Assembly: GCA_020724845.1 (NCBI GenBank) | Contig: DYGE01000008.1 | Coordinates: 1 to 41,158 of the forward strand | Direction of reading: 5' to 3' | Length of the DNA stretch: 41,158 nt | DNA from: Candidatus Paceibacter sp. | GTDB lineage: Bacteria > Patescibacteriota > Minisyncoccia > UBA6257 > 02-FULL-45-10c | In this document: positions 23,076 through 31,664 of the stretch, piece by piece | How positions within the stretch are numbered: position 1 is the stretch's first letter | Layout: every line of letters begins with the position of its first letter | The notes under the pieces: model-generated | What the model was told of the DNA's origin: nothing | Seen by the model: the letters and a program-made list of their open reading frames with translations, nothing else | The model's database searches: none | Program-made: the position numbers and the translations under genes

Positions 23076-24791
23076 TTATTTTTTATCTCTTTGCTCTAGA
23101 ATTTGCTCCGGTTTGGTAGTGACTATTTTGTCTTCCAGATAAGACGCGATAATTTGAATGGCCACGTGATTCAGGCCGGCGAAAAACAGCCCTTCGCCGA
23201 CATTGGCTTCAAGAAGGAGGCTTCTTTCTCCTTGGGTCAGATTAAAAGTCTTTGCCACCAAGTCAACCATCGCAGGAGATTGTTTGAGAAGAAGCTGGAG
23301 AGAGGAGTTAGTGATAATCGGCCGGCCGTAGGGCGATCTTAGAAAATCCTCAACGTCTTGAGTGATAGTGGTTATTCCTAAAAAATATTTCCGACAGCGT
23401 TTTACTAGACCGAACAGGAAAGTCGCCCCATCCTCGTATTTCATCAGCACCCAGGCTTCGTCAATGACCAGCACTCTCTTTTTCAATTGGGCGCGGATTA
23501 AGCTCCAGATGAAGTTTAATACTATATACATAGCAATCGGCCGGAGCTCGTCTTCCAGGTCGCGGATGGAAAATACGATTAGGCGATTTTTGACGTCAAC
23601 GTTAGTCGGTTGATTAGTGAACCCGGCATAGCTGCCCTGGGTATATTTGTATAACCGATCCGCCAATCCGCGGCCACCTTCCATATTTTCCAGGATTTTC
23701 TGGAGGTCTTCCAGCAGGGGCGGCGCTGCCTTGGAGAAGTCTTTTCCGGGAACGATGTCATGTGAAGCGTAGGCCTCGCCGATGGCCCGGTCTAAAATAG
23801 CGTCTTCTTCCGGAGTTATTTTTCCGAGCATGATTTTAAGCAATCCGGCCAGGTTTACTATATGAGACCGCAGCACATCTGCCGGATCCTCGCCTTCCGG
23901 AATCATCGGTATATCAAACGGATTGATGTGGTGGTCGGAGGCGAGAGATATTTTGAAGTAGCTTCCTCCAACCGCCGAAGCGAGGTTCTGGTATTCATTT
24001 TCCGGGTCAATGACCAGCACATCCACCCCCATCATCAAGAGGCGCAGAATCTCCAATTTAGTCGCGTAAGATTTTCCGCTTCCGGACTTTGCGAAAATGA
24101 CCATATTGGCATTCTCCAGAGAAAATCGGTCAAAGATTATCAGGGTGTTATTGTGCCTGTTAATGCCGTACATTATCCCATCGTCCGATGTAAGCTCCGC
24201 GGAAGTGAAGGGGAAAATAGAAGATAGCGGGCCGGAATTTAGTGGAGCATGAATCAGCAGCTTGTCTTGGCCTAGTGGAAGAGAGGAATTAAACCCCTCA
24301 ATTTGCTGGAATAGAGCCGGCTTTACGTAAACCAAACGGCTTTCTAGCAAAGAGTTGATGCTGGTTTCGGTTTTCTTGAGATCTTTTAGGGTATCCGCGT
24401 AGATGGTGATGTATACGCCGACGTTGAATAAATGTTCTCTGGACTGCTGAAGCGCGTCCCGGAGCGATTCAATATCTTGGTAAGCAGTTTCCAAAAGCGG
24501 GTCGCGGACTTTGCCTTTTTCCTGCTTTTCAATAATTTGCGACTCTACTTGAGCGGCCTTTTTTCTTAGCCGCTTTAGGGCCAGCGGGGTTTCAACCGGA
24601 TGGACGAAAATAGAGATATCCAAGAGTTCCGGCATGTCTATGATTCCGGAGAACCAGCCGGTGGAGAGGTATCGGGGATAGGTGAAGATAAAAATGGTCT
24701 TGGCAAATTTGTCGCCGATTTTTAAATAATTGGAATCTATTTCAATGCCGGGAGGGGCAATTGCGTTTATTAATGCTTTTTCGTCTGGCAT
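23076..24791 (-). CDS. VirB4/TrbE-type conjugation ATPase
   Basis: 571 residues. VirB4 proteins are the main energising ATPases of type IV secretion machines, located at the cytoplasmic membrane. Walker A is IFAKSGSGKSYATKLEIL, the following VDVLVIDPENEYQNLA is the usual VirB4 segment, and Walker B is KKRVLVIDEAWVLMKY. The late region GITTITQDVEDFLRS and LLLKQSP is also typical. The first 200 residues match the CagE/TrbE/VirB N-terminal region. A TraC-like protein is encoded immediately upstream with four bases between. No VirD4 coupling protein or relaxase is seen nearby, so DNA transfer is not assured. Confidence 0.93.
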   Translation of the reverse strand: MPDEKALINAIAPPGIEIDSNYLKIGDKFAKTIFIFTYPRYLSTGWFSGIIDMPELLDISIFVHPVETPLALKRLRKKAAQVESQIIEKQEKGKVRDPLLETAYQDIESLRDALQQSREHLFNVGVYITIYADTLKDLKKTETSINSLLESRLVYVKPALFQQIEGFNSSLPLGQDKLLIHAPLNSGPLSSIFPFTSAELTSDDGIMYGINRHNNTLIIFDRFSLENANMVIFAKSGSGKSYATKLEILRLLMMGVDVLVIDPENEYQNLASAVGGSYFKISLASDHHINPFDIPMIPEGEDPADVLRSHIVNLAGLLKIMLGKITPEEDAILDRAIGEAYASHDIVPGKDFSKAAPPLLEDLQKILENMEGGRGLADRLYKYTQGSYAGFTNQPTNVDVKNRLIVFSIRDLEDELRPIAMYIVLNFIWSLIRAQLKKRVLVIDEAWVLMKYEDGATFLFGLVKRCRKYFLGITTITQDVEDFLRSPYGRPIITNSSLQLLLKQSPAMVDLVAKTFNLTQGERSLLLEANVGEGLFFAGLNHVAIQIIASYLEDKIVTTKPEQILEQRDKK

Positions 24792-24795
24792 GTTT

Positions 24796-25458
24796 TTATT
24801 TTTCTAATTCTAAGTCAACGCTTTTTTCAATCGTTGCCGGGTTATAAAGATTATAGAATAACTCAACCAACTCATCGTCATTCAATGGTATGGCTCTTAA
24901 TCCCATCTGATTTAATCCTCCGACGACTTCATCAACCCGGTGGTTAAGCTGTTCCAATTGTTCCTCAAAAGCCTGTTCGCCTTTCTGCTCTTCTGATTGG
25001 GCGGCTCCCTTGCCTCCGAACAGCTTATCCATAATATTCAGCCCTCCGGTTGGCAGTTGGATTGGATCATAAGGAACAACCACGAAAAATCGCTTCTGCA
25101 TAATAGCATTCTCTCCCACGATAGTTTTAATAAACTCTTTATATTCAGAAATCTGATTTTTAAGAAGCCCATTCTCTTCCTTAGCTTCCTGCTCTTCTAA
25201 TTTCCCCAAATACCCCTCAATGTTTAATTTTCTGGAATGAATGAAAAATTGGACGGAAAAATCCAGGGAGTTCAAAAATCCTTGAAAGGCATAGGTAATC
25301 AAGCCCTGTTCCTCTTCTGATCTTAAGGCAAAGTTGATTCCGGAAACCAAGAGGACCTTTCTAAGCGACCCGCTTTTTAGGCGGATAACGTCTCGTTCAA
25401 TCGCCTTAATTTCTATAAATTGTTGTGTGGCCGAAGCCTCCTTCTTTTTGTCTGCCAT
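24796..25458 (-). CDS. TraC-like domain protein, VirB4 partner
   Basis: 220 residues from the ATG at 25458 (MADKKKEASATQQF); the track start at 25482 is a TTG. It resembles the TraC-like N-terminal domain that in conjugation ATPases precedes the motor: FIEIKAIERDVIRLKSGSLRKVLLVSGINF and QGFLNSLDFSVQFFIHSRK. It has no P-loop, so it is not an ATPase itself. The gene ends four bases before the VirB4-like start. In effect the large TraC/VirB4 protein is divided between two genes, or this is an accessory copy of the N-terminal domain. Confidence 0.8.
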   Translation of the reverse strand: MADKKKEASATQQFIEIKAIERDVIRLKSGSLRKVLLVSGINFALRSEEEQGLITYAFQGFLNSLDFSVQFFIHSRKLNIEGYLGKLEEQEAKEENGLLKNQISEYKEFIKTIVGENAIMQKRFFVVVPYDPIQLPTGGLNIMDKLFGGKGAAQSEEQKGEQAFEEQLEQLNHRVDEVVGGLNQMGLRAIPLNDDELVELFYNLYNPATIEKSVDLELEK

Positions 25459-25483
25459 AATTACATTATTATTATACCTCAAA

Positions 25484-25996
25484 TTACCTATAATCTATTC
25501 TCCTTGCTTTTTCTTTCTCGCCGGTGATTTTCTGCATTACCTCATATCTTTCCTGCGGAGTCTTTATTTTTTCGGTTACCGGCTGTTTAATGGGCTTTTC
25601 CCGCTTTGGCACCGGCTGTTTGCTGGTCTTGAGCTGGTCCCATAAATCATTGATTTTTGATTTTACCACAGTTATCTTAGATTCTCCTTCCGGCAGGGCT
25701 GGCGCTTTTATTGCTTCCGCCTTTCGCTCCCAGAGATATAGGCGGGGCTTCCAGTAGAAACTTAAGGCAGCAAGAGCAGTGACTGACAAGGGGCGGCCAT
25801 TTACTTTAATGAAGGCAAAAGCGGCCATTATAAGCGTGAAGATGCTGGTTATTAATAGCCAAACCGGAGTAGAAAGAAAGAAGAAGAGGGCGAAGCCGAC
25901 TGCTCCGGCGGCCGCAAGATACAAAAACTGCCGAAGGGTCAGCGGCCCGATGATTTTGTCTTCTGTTTCTATGAATTGTGGTACTTGGAATTGCAC
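25484..25996 (-). CDS. PrgI-family membrane protein (VirB3-like)
   Basis: 170 residues. PrgI proteins are small inner-membrane parts of Gram-positive-type secretion systems, equivalent in position to VirB3. The N-terminal MQFQVPQFIETEDKIIGPLT is the family signature, followed by two membrane helices (FLYLAAAGAVGFALFFFLS and VWLLITSIFTLIMAAFAFI) and a YWKPRLYLW motif. The C-terminal 75 residues are basic and probably cytoplasmic. It precedes TraC-like and VirB4-like genes, the usual PrgI-VirB4 order. Confidence 0.88.
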   Translation of the reverse strand: MQFQVPQFIETEDKIIGPLTLRQFLYLAAAGAVGFALFFFLSTPVWLLITSIFTLIMAAFAFIKVNGRPLSVTALAALSFYWKPRLYLWERKAEAIKAPALPEGESKITVVKSKINDLWDQLKTSKQPVPKREKPIKQPVTEKIKTPQERYEVMQKITGEKEKARRIDYR

Positions 25997-26005
25997 GTTT
26001 ATTGC

Positions 26006-27283
26006 CTATCTTAATTTTCTTAGGTCTACAACGTTGTCATCGCTGACTTCCTTTTTAGGTATTCCTAAATTATTAACCGGAGTTCGATTGCCGTTGTAAT
26101 GCACTATCCGGTTGTTGGTCGGCTTTTTGTCCAGCTCAACCACAAGCTTTGATCTTTTCTTTTTCTGCTCCTCTGTCGGCGGCTGGCTGGGCGCTTTGGG
26201 CCTGGCGCTTAAATATTCCGGAGCTTTTTCTCTGCTAACCGGCTTAGCCGGGGCTGGCGGACTCGGCGCTTTAGCCGGTAATGTCGTTCGCGGCCTTTCC
26301 TGTTTTGGTTCGTCTTTGGCTTTAGGCATCGGCGGAGCTGTAATCTTAGTTATTATAGGTTGTGAGTTGTCGGTTGTTGGTTGGTCGTCTGGCGCTTCCA
26401 GGCGTACTGGAATTCCTTTCTTTTTTTCTTCTTCTGCTTGCGAATAATTTTTTACCTTAATATTCAAGGACGGCCTTCGGGCGGAAAGCTGTTCTTTGGT
26501 GGGCGGAGTAAAGATGGATTTTTCTTGATGCAGATAGAAGGGGCTTGCTGCTTCCGGCAAGGGCGCCGCTCCTGCTTCAGCGCGTTTCGGCCCCGGAACT
26601 TCTCTTGGTTCTGGCGGAGGCGGAGCAGGAACGCGCGGCGGAGACGGATAAGCTTTTGTTTTTTCGAAGGATTCTAAATCCACCCTGGGTCCTTTTGATA
26701 AGCCGGCAACCTCCTCCATTGGTTTTGGCGCTTCGGACGGCTCTTCTATTTTATCTGTCGGTGGAACTGGTTTGGGTGTTGGAGGCGCTGGAGGCGGAGT
26801 CGGCTTTTCTTCAACCGTAGGGATCGCGGACAACGGCGCCGGCTCTTCCGAGGACGGCTCCGCAGTTGCAACTTCGGCAGTTTCCGGCTCAACCCCTGGT
26901 TCTGCTAATGGCGGCGTCTGGAATTCAGCCGTTTTTTGTCGCGGCTCGCCAAACCGGATTGCCCTTATATCTATATCAACGTATTTTCTTAACTCCCCCT
27001 CAACCGGGCTTAATATTTTTGTGACGATATCTTCAGAAACCGTCTTGGCAGTCTGAAAGTTTATTTTAAGCCCCTCGCTTATCTCATTTATAAAGCTCGC
27101 CGGGCTTAATTCCTTGGTGACTAATTTGTAAATAGTTCTTGGAATAATGGCTTGTCTTACTCCTTTTTGCCCTAGTCGTCTATTTAATTCAGCCACCAAA
27201 AGGGCTGACTCCGGCGAGGAGAGCCAGTTTTGCACTTTTTCTGGTAAGTCAGAAAATTTCATTTTTTCATTTTGGTTTGCCAT
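26006..27283 (-). CDS. Proline-rich, mostly disordered cytoplasmic protein of the T4SS cluster
   Basis: 425 residues. The first 120 residues look folded and alpha-helical (KVQNWLSSPESALLVAELNRR ... FINEISEGLKINFQTAKTVSED), without membrane segments. From about residue 120 onward the chain is dominated by Pro, Glu, Lys and Ala, with runs such as EEKPTPPPAPPTPKPVPP, and is probably disordered. A segment DDQPTTDNSQPIITK comes from a TTGGTTGT-type DNA repeat. No family is recognised. It lies between VirB6-like and PrgI genes. It could act as a cytoplasmic adaptor or tether for the ATPase; that is inference. Confidence 0.6.
   Translation of the reverse strand: MANQNEKMKFSDLPEKVQNWLSSPESALLVAELNRRLGQKGVRQAIIPRTIYKLVTKELSPASFINEISEGLKINFQTAKTVSEDIVTKILSPVEGELRKYVDIDIRAIRFGEPRQKTAEFQTPPLAEPGVEPETAEVATAEPSSEEPAPLSAIPTVEEKPTPPPAPPTPKPVPPTDKIEEPSEAPKPMEEVAGLSKGPRVDLESFEKTKAYPSPPRVPAPPPPEPREVPGPKRAEAGAAPLPEAASPFYLHQEKSIFTPPTKEQLSARRPSLNIKVKNYSQAEEEKKKGIPVRLEAPDDQPTTDNSQPIITKITAPPMPKAKDEPKQERPRTTLPAKAPSPPAPAKPVSREKAPEYLSARPKAPSQPPTEEQKKKRSKLVVELDKKPTNNRIVHYNGNRTPVNNLGIPKKEVSDDNVVDLRKLR
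26352..26392. repeat. TTGTTGGTTGG-type repeat in the proline-rich gene
   Basis: TTATAGGTTGTGAGTTGTCGGTTGTTGGTTGGTCGTC contains degenerate GGTTGT units and encodes DDQPTTDNSQPII on the minus strand. It belongs to the same word family as the repeat near 22540. Confidence 0.5.
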
Positions 27284-27295
27284 TTTTTAAATTTT

Positions 27296-29230
27296 CTATT
27301 TACCCTCTACCCTCTCTTCTTCCTCATCATCTTCTTCATCTTCGGCGATTTTTCCGCTTGTTTCCACTGTCTTTTCTATTTCTGCTAGCGTAGCCAGCCT
27401 TTCATCCGTTATATATTCATGCATTCCGGTATTACTTATTAATTCAGGGGTTATCGTTTCTAATTTTTTACCTAATGCGGCATATTCCCTTTTCGCCCTT
27501 GACTTCTCTTCAGCCCCCGATCCGGTTTCAGACAGCTTGCGCAGTGATTCTATTTTGTCTTGAGTCGCGGCCCATCCGGAAATTAAGGCAGCCCTTTGTT
27601 TTGGCGTGCCCCTGGAAGCGATCCTCTTTATGGTATTTTTATCCAGATCAGCGAATATTTCCGACTTCTCAAGAGCTTCTGGCGCTATCTTCAGCGGATC
27701 TGTAATTTTACTCAAAATCTCTTTAGGTTCTTTGCCGATAAACCTTGCCAAATCCGGCCTTGTGTCCATAATATCCTTTCCATGCCCCGTGTCTTGAGCG
27801 GTTTTTATTAATTTTTCAAGGGCAACTCCTCCGCCTTTTTGCGATTCCAGCTTGCTGGTCAGCCCTCGTTTCGCAAGTTCGACTGCGATAGCTGATTGCT
27901 CTGCCGGGTTCCCTAACGGCCCGGACACTAATTTAGCCTGGGTCAATAAGTCTTCATCGTTATAAATTTGCTTATTAGAATAATCTTGCTGAAATTTCTT
28001 GTAATCTTCTTCGGTAGTAAACCCGGCCCTTGCTTGAGCCGCTAGCCCTTTGATGCCTCGGCCTACATCTCGAGTTAAACGACTCTTCATTAAGAAAGAA
28101 GAGAGTCCTTGCATCGGCCTAGATCCTAGCGCGCCTTCAACAAGCTTAGCTCCTCCGCCAACAAGCGCCCTCCTTGGCGCAGCGGTTGTCTTTCCAATGG
28201 CCCAGTCTTTCGCCATTCCGGTGTACTTGAGAGCGGCGTCGGCGCCGATCATGCTCGCGTCCAAGCTGACCTTCATTCCAACGAAGAGCAGTCCCACTAT
28301 CGCAACCATCTGGCCGACTATGCCTCCAACGTCAGCTATGGATATCCCGATCTGATCCAGGTTGAATAAGGACTTGGCTGATCCCAAGCTATATGTGGTC
28401 GCGCCGGTAGGGTTGGTCTCGGCCAATTTCAGGGCTAGGTAGATAAAGAAAGATAACGACGGGGCAAAAAATACCCATTTGAAGAATTCACTCCACCATC
28501 TTTGCCAGTGCCCCGATGTTTGCGGCCAAATCCACATCAGCCAGGCAAGCGGAGCCAAGATGAGTAGAACGTTCAAAACCATATATCTTATTAAAAGCAT
28601 GGCGAAAAGAGAGAACAGCGTCATAGCTGCTATTACCGTGAAAATGGTGACAAAGAAGATAGAGGCTACGAAGGAGAGCAGCCCTAATCCGGCGCTTCCG
28701 GCAACCAATTTTAGAACTTTACCGGGATCTTCCGGCACTTGAAGAAAGCGCTGGACTTGGAAGGCGTTAGCTAAGCCGCTGCCGATTTTTTCAAAATTGG
28801 CTACGCCCCCGCCCCCGGTGGAAGCGTTAATAAAGAAGTCGGTTAAAATGCCGGCAAAGTCAATAAACACCCCGGCAATTACCAAGCTGAAGTTGACTAG
28901 GAGAGCGGCGATGATTAGCTTGGTAAGCATCTGCTTGGTCTGGAAAGTTTCCAGCCGCAGGATGGTAATAAAAGCAATTAAGATTATCGCGAGCACGAAT
29001 CCTAAATTGGCGATATCGCGGACAATCACCCAGCCAATCTGAACGGTTTGGCTTTGCACCACGGCCGTATTCAGATTCAGCGCCCAATTGACCAGATTGC
29101 CTCCCAAAAATACCGCTATTCCGGAAATATAACCAAGCGCGTAGTTGACTACGGCCATGAGAACCATAATCGCGGATAGCGATATCCCTCCTATGATTCC
29201 CCCTCCTATGTATGAAGCAATAGCTTCCAT
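27296..29230 (-). CDS. VirB6/TrbL-like polytopic membrane protein
   Basis: 644 residues. About eight hydrophobic segments occupy residues 1-330, including IIGGISLSAIMVLMAVVNYALGY, IANLGFVLAIILIAFITILRL and LLILAPLAWLMWIWPQT. This last segment with the following WQRWWSEFFKWVFFAPSLSF is typical of VirB6/TrbL proteins, which form the inner-membrane channel of type IV secretion systems. The rest, residues 345-644, is a long soluble charged tail, mostly helical, ending in EEDDEEEERVEGK. Such extended C-termini also occur in some VirB6 proteins. It is the third gene of the operon. Confidence 0.88.
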   Translation of the reverse strand: MEAIASYIGGGIIGGISLSAIMVLMAVVNYALGYISGIAVFLGGNLVNWALNLNTAVVQSQTVQIGWVIVRDIANLGFVLAIILIAFITILRLETFQTKQMLTKLIIAALLVNFSLVIAGVFIDFAGILTDFFINASTGGGGVANFEKIGSGLANAFQVQRFLQVPEDPGKVLKLVAGSAGLGLLSFVASIFFVTIFTVIAAMTLFSLFAMLLIRYMVLNVLLILAPLAWLMWIWPQTSGHWQRWWSEFFKWVFFAPSLSFFIYLALKLAETNPTGATTYSLGSAKSLFNLDQIGISIADVGGIVGQMVAIVGLLFVGMKVSLDASMIGADAALKYTGMAKDWAIGKTTAAPRRALVGGGAKLVEGALGSRPMQGLSSFLMKSRLTRDVGRGIKGLAAQARAGFTTEEDYKKFQQDYSNKQIYNDEDLLTQAKLVSGPLGNPAEQSAIAVELAKRGLTSKLESQKGGGVALEKLIKTAQDTGHGKDIMDTRPDLARFIGKEPKEILSKITDPLKIAPEALEKSEIFADLDKNTIKRIASRGTPKQRAALISGWAATQDKIESLRKLSETGSGAEEKSRAKREYAALGKKLETITPELISNTGMHEYITDERLATLAEIEKTVETSGKIAEDEEDDEEEERVEGK

Positions 29231-29254
29231 TGGCTTAGTTGATGCTTAATAAAA

Positions 29255-30745
29255 TTAGCTTGACGGAAAAGCTGATTGGCATGTTTGCAGCTCTCCTTCA
29301 ATTACCGGCAAGCGCGCCGCGACGTTTTCATTAACTGCCGTTTGATCTTCTGTTACCGAGGCCAAAAATTCTTCCGCGGTGGTCGGGTCGGAAAGTTCAC
29401 GATTGACTAAGGTGGTATTCGTCAAGCCGGACCAATCGCCGCTTTCTAGGTTATTGATAGCATCATAATTCTCTTGAAGCGGATTTAAGAAACTTAGATT
29501 ATCTTCAAGTTTGTTTTGCAAGTCATCAAGCGTTGCTTGCGCTTCTCCTAGCTCGTTCAAGACGCCGGTATCTTCCGGCCGGCAGGCCTGGAGTTCGGCT
29601 AAGGCGTCTACTAATTCGGTTTGGCCGCTGACTAGCTGGGTAAGGATGGAATTAGCCTCCTGTCTGGCGGTTAGGGCTGGGCTGAAAGAATCTTGGGTGG
29701 TGAGCCGATCGTTTTCAAATAAATTAGTATTTGCCTGATTAAATCCTATACAAGCAAGGAAGGCGTCTCCGGTTAAGCCGCCGCAAGGGTTTTGCGGGGT
29801 TGCTGTTTCAAAGCTGCCCGATGTCTGGTTTCCCAGTTGCCCCCTTAAGCCATCCACTCCCATTTTAGTCAGCCGGTTAATTCCGGCGTCAGCTATGGCG
29901 GCTATATAGGCAGCGATATCATCGGAATTTAGAATGGTCCAAATTTGCCTATTTGGCCCGCCAATCCAGTTATTCACCTGGGATCCTAAGTAACTTCCCG
30001 GTGTCACAACTTTGCAATTCTTATTAGACCCCGGAGGATCGCACCTAATTTGCGACAGAAATCCTCCACCGGCCAACCCTTGGCTCCTGGCGGCCTCTGC
30101 CTCTTTTGCCACTTGGCGCGCTTGTTCGTCCAAGGCAAGAAGAGTCGCGCCGTAGAAATTGTTTTGCGGGTACCACTGCTCCTGATAAGCTATCCAACCG
30201 CCGTTTTCAAAGTTTTCTATAAAGGAGTCAATGTTTTGGACTATGTCGTCTAAAGTACATCTTGCCCTTTGGGAAAACTTTTCAACCGGCAGAAGGGTGA
30301 GTCGGACGTTGATGTCAAAGTTTCGGCAGAGAAAGCCGCCTCCGACTTGCTCGGCAACCGCGCCGGCCGCGTCTTTGCCGGCTTGTTCAAAAAATTCACC
30401 CCAATCTTCAATAATCACATTGCTTTGTCCGCTGATGTAAGCGACCAAAGCGTCAACTAATCTGTCCAACACCACTTTTTTAAGAGTCTGGCCGGCAACT
30501 TTTGCGGCAAATTCCGCTATTCTTTTCCAGAAGCTTTTTTGATTTGTAACAAGGTTACCGCTATTAATCTTGGCTATCCCGACTAAAATTTTGTTTGCTA
30601 CTGGATCAAAAACCGGCACAGTCGGCCCTATGCCCGGAACTCCTTGGGCGTTAGCAGTTCTTGCGGTCAAGACCGGTGTAACAGGCGCGAACATTGCGCT
30701 TGCGAGCAGAACTATTATTAAAGATTTAGAGAATAAGTTTTTCAC
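29255..30745 (-). CDS. Exported protein of the T4SS cluster, unknown
   Basis: 496 residues with a clear signal peptide (KSLIIVLLASAMFAPVTPVLTARTANAQG). The mature part has amphipathic helices (IAEFAAKVAGQTLKKVVLDRLVDALVAYI) and a few Cys (GGGFLCRNFD, RARCTLDDI, IRCDPPG, NCKVV). A later region looks like a coiled coil (LNELGEAQATLDDLQNKLEDNL). I do not recognise the family, but the position directly upstream of the VirB6-like gene suggests a surface subunit; a VirB5-like minor pilus role is possible. The gap to the next gene is 24 bases. Confidence 0.62.
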   Translation of the reverse strand: MKNLFSKSLIIVLLASAMFAPVTPVLTARTANAQGVPGIGPTVPVFDPVANKILVGIAKINSGNLVTNQKSFWKRIAEFAAKVAGQTLKKVVLDRLVDALVAYISGQSNVIIEDWGEFFEQAGKDAAGAVAEQVGGGFLCRNFDINVRLTLLPVEKFSQRARCTLDDIVQNIDSFIENFENGGWIAYQEQWYPQNNFYGATLLALDEQARQVAKEAEAARSQGLAGGGFLSQIRCDPPGSNKNCKVVTPGSYLGSQVNNWIGGPNRQIWTILNSDDIAAYIAAIADAGINRLTKMGVDGLRGQLGNQTSGSFETATPQNPCGGLTGDAFLACIGFNQANTNLFENDRLTTQDSFSPALTARQEANSILTQLVSGQTELVDALAELQACRPEDTGVLNELGEAQATLDDLQNKLEDNLSFLNPLQENYDAINNLESGDWSGLTNTTLVNRELSDPTTAEEFLASVTEDQTAVNENVAARLPVIEGELQTCQSAFPSS

Positions 30746-30763
30746 TTTGAATTATTTATGAAT

Positions 30764-31561
30764 TTATAATTCGCTGATAAATTTGGACATCTGCGCGGCC
30801 AATTCCTCAAATTCCCGATTGTTTTTCTCTAATTCCTGAATAGCCAAAACTGTAGTGATGGGGTCTTTTTGGTAATTGATGATGGTTTCAAAAATATTTT
30901 TTTTGACGCCCAGAAGCTCAATTTGTCTTTTGTGGAACGAGAGGGCTGAAGACGGAACGGGCAATTCATAAAATTTATCAATGCTTTTTCCATAAATTTC
31001 CGCGACTAAAGCCATGCCTTCCATAGTAATTTCTCCGGTTACAAACTCCAGGGGGATTTCTTCGGAGGCATCCGAAATTATTTTTTGAAAATCGTTAAAA
31101 TAAGATGCTAGTGATTCTTTGCTGTTATCGCCATAAATAGTTAAGTCGGTATCATTCACGGTTGGCCGCAGGGTTTCCGGATCAAATTTTTCCGCCGCTT
31201 CGGCTATTAACTCCTCAACGGTCAATTCCGGATCTGGGGCGCTAAGATAGCTGGAGTAAGATACGCCATCAATATTTGCCGGTCCGCCGGGACCCTGCTT
31301 GGTTATATCTTCACCAACGTTTTTGATAAAGAATTCGGTCAAGTTTTCTCTGGGAGCGGCCTGGTTAAGATTTTGCCTTTTGATATTTTGCCCGGTGAAT
31401 GATTCTATGAACGGTCCGCCGGAGATCGGGCTGTTATTGCTGACCGCGGCGGTTTGCCGGGCCGCCGTATCTATCTCTGCCAAAGGAGGCGATTGGACGC
31501 TAAAAACCGCCCAGGCAACAGCCAAGCTTAATAATGATCCTGTGACGATGAATCTGATCAT
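30764..31561 (-). CDS. Membrane-anchored or exported protein, first gene of T4SS operon
   Basis: 265 residues with an N-terminal signal anchor (IRFIVTGSLLSLAVAWAVFSV). The rest is acidic and largely helical (LTVEELIAEAAEKFDPETL, ASYFNDFQKIISDASEEI), ending with a probable coiled coil (AIQELEKNNREFEELAAQM). No known family is recognised. It opens the T4SS-like operon. A TATAAT box ends 8 bases before the ATG, so the operon mRNA may be leaderless. Confidence 0.62.
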   Translation of the reverse strand: MIRFIVTGSLLSLAVAWAVFSVQSPPLAEIDTAARQTAAVSNNSPISGGPFIESFTGQNIKRQNLNQAAPRENLTEFFIKNVGEDITKQGPGGPANIDGVSYSSYLSAPDPELTVEELIAEAAEKFDPETLRPTVNDTDLTIYGDNSKESLASYFNDFQKIISDASEEIPLEFVTGEITMEGMALVAEIYGKSIDKFYELPVPSSALSFHKRQIELLGVKKNIFETIINYQKDPITTVLAIQELEKNNREFEELAAQMSKFISEL

Positions 31562-31569
31562 CCTTCTTT

Positions 31570-31575
31570 ATTATA
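31570..31575 (-). promoter_or_regulatory. -10 box of the T4SS operon promoter
   Basis: On the minus strand TATAAT is followed by AAAGAAGG and the ATG at 31561. A TTGTTA is found 18 bases upstream as possible -35. Transcription would start two or three bases before the ATG. Confidence 0.55.
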
Positions 31576-31664
31576 TCTTTTTTAGGAGGTCAATAACAAA
31601 GCAAATAAGTGGATAAGTTGGGGGCGCCAAAATTAGGATTTCGGGGGTGTTAATAACCTGTTGA

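Noticed and set aside
23862-24227. 121-aa plus-strand ORF inside the VirB4-like gene
   Set aside because: Antisense shadow with no motif or ribosome site.
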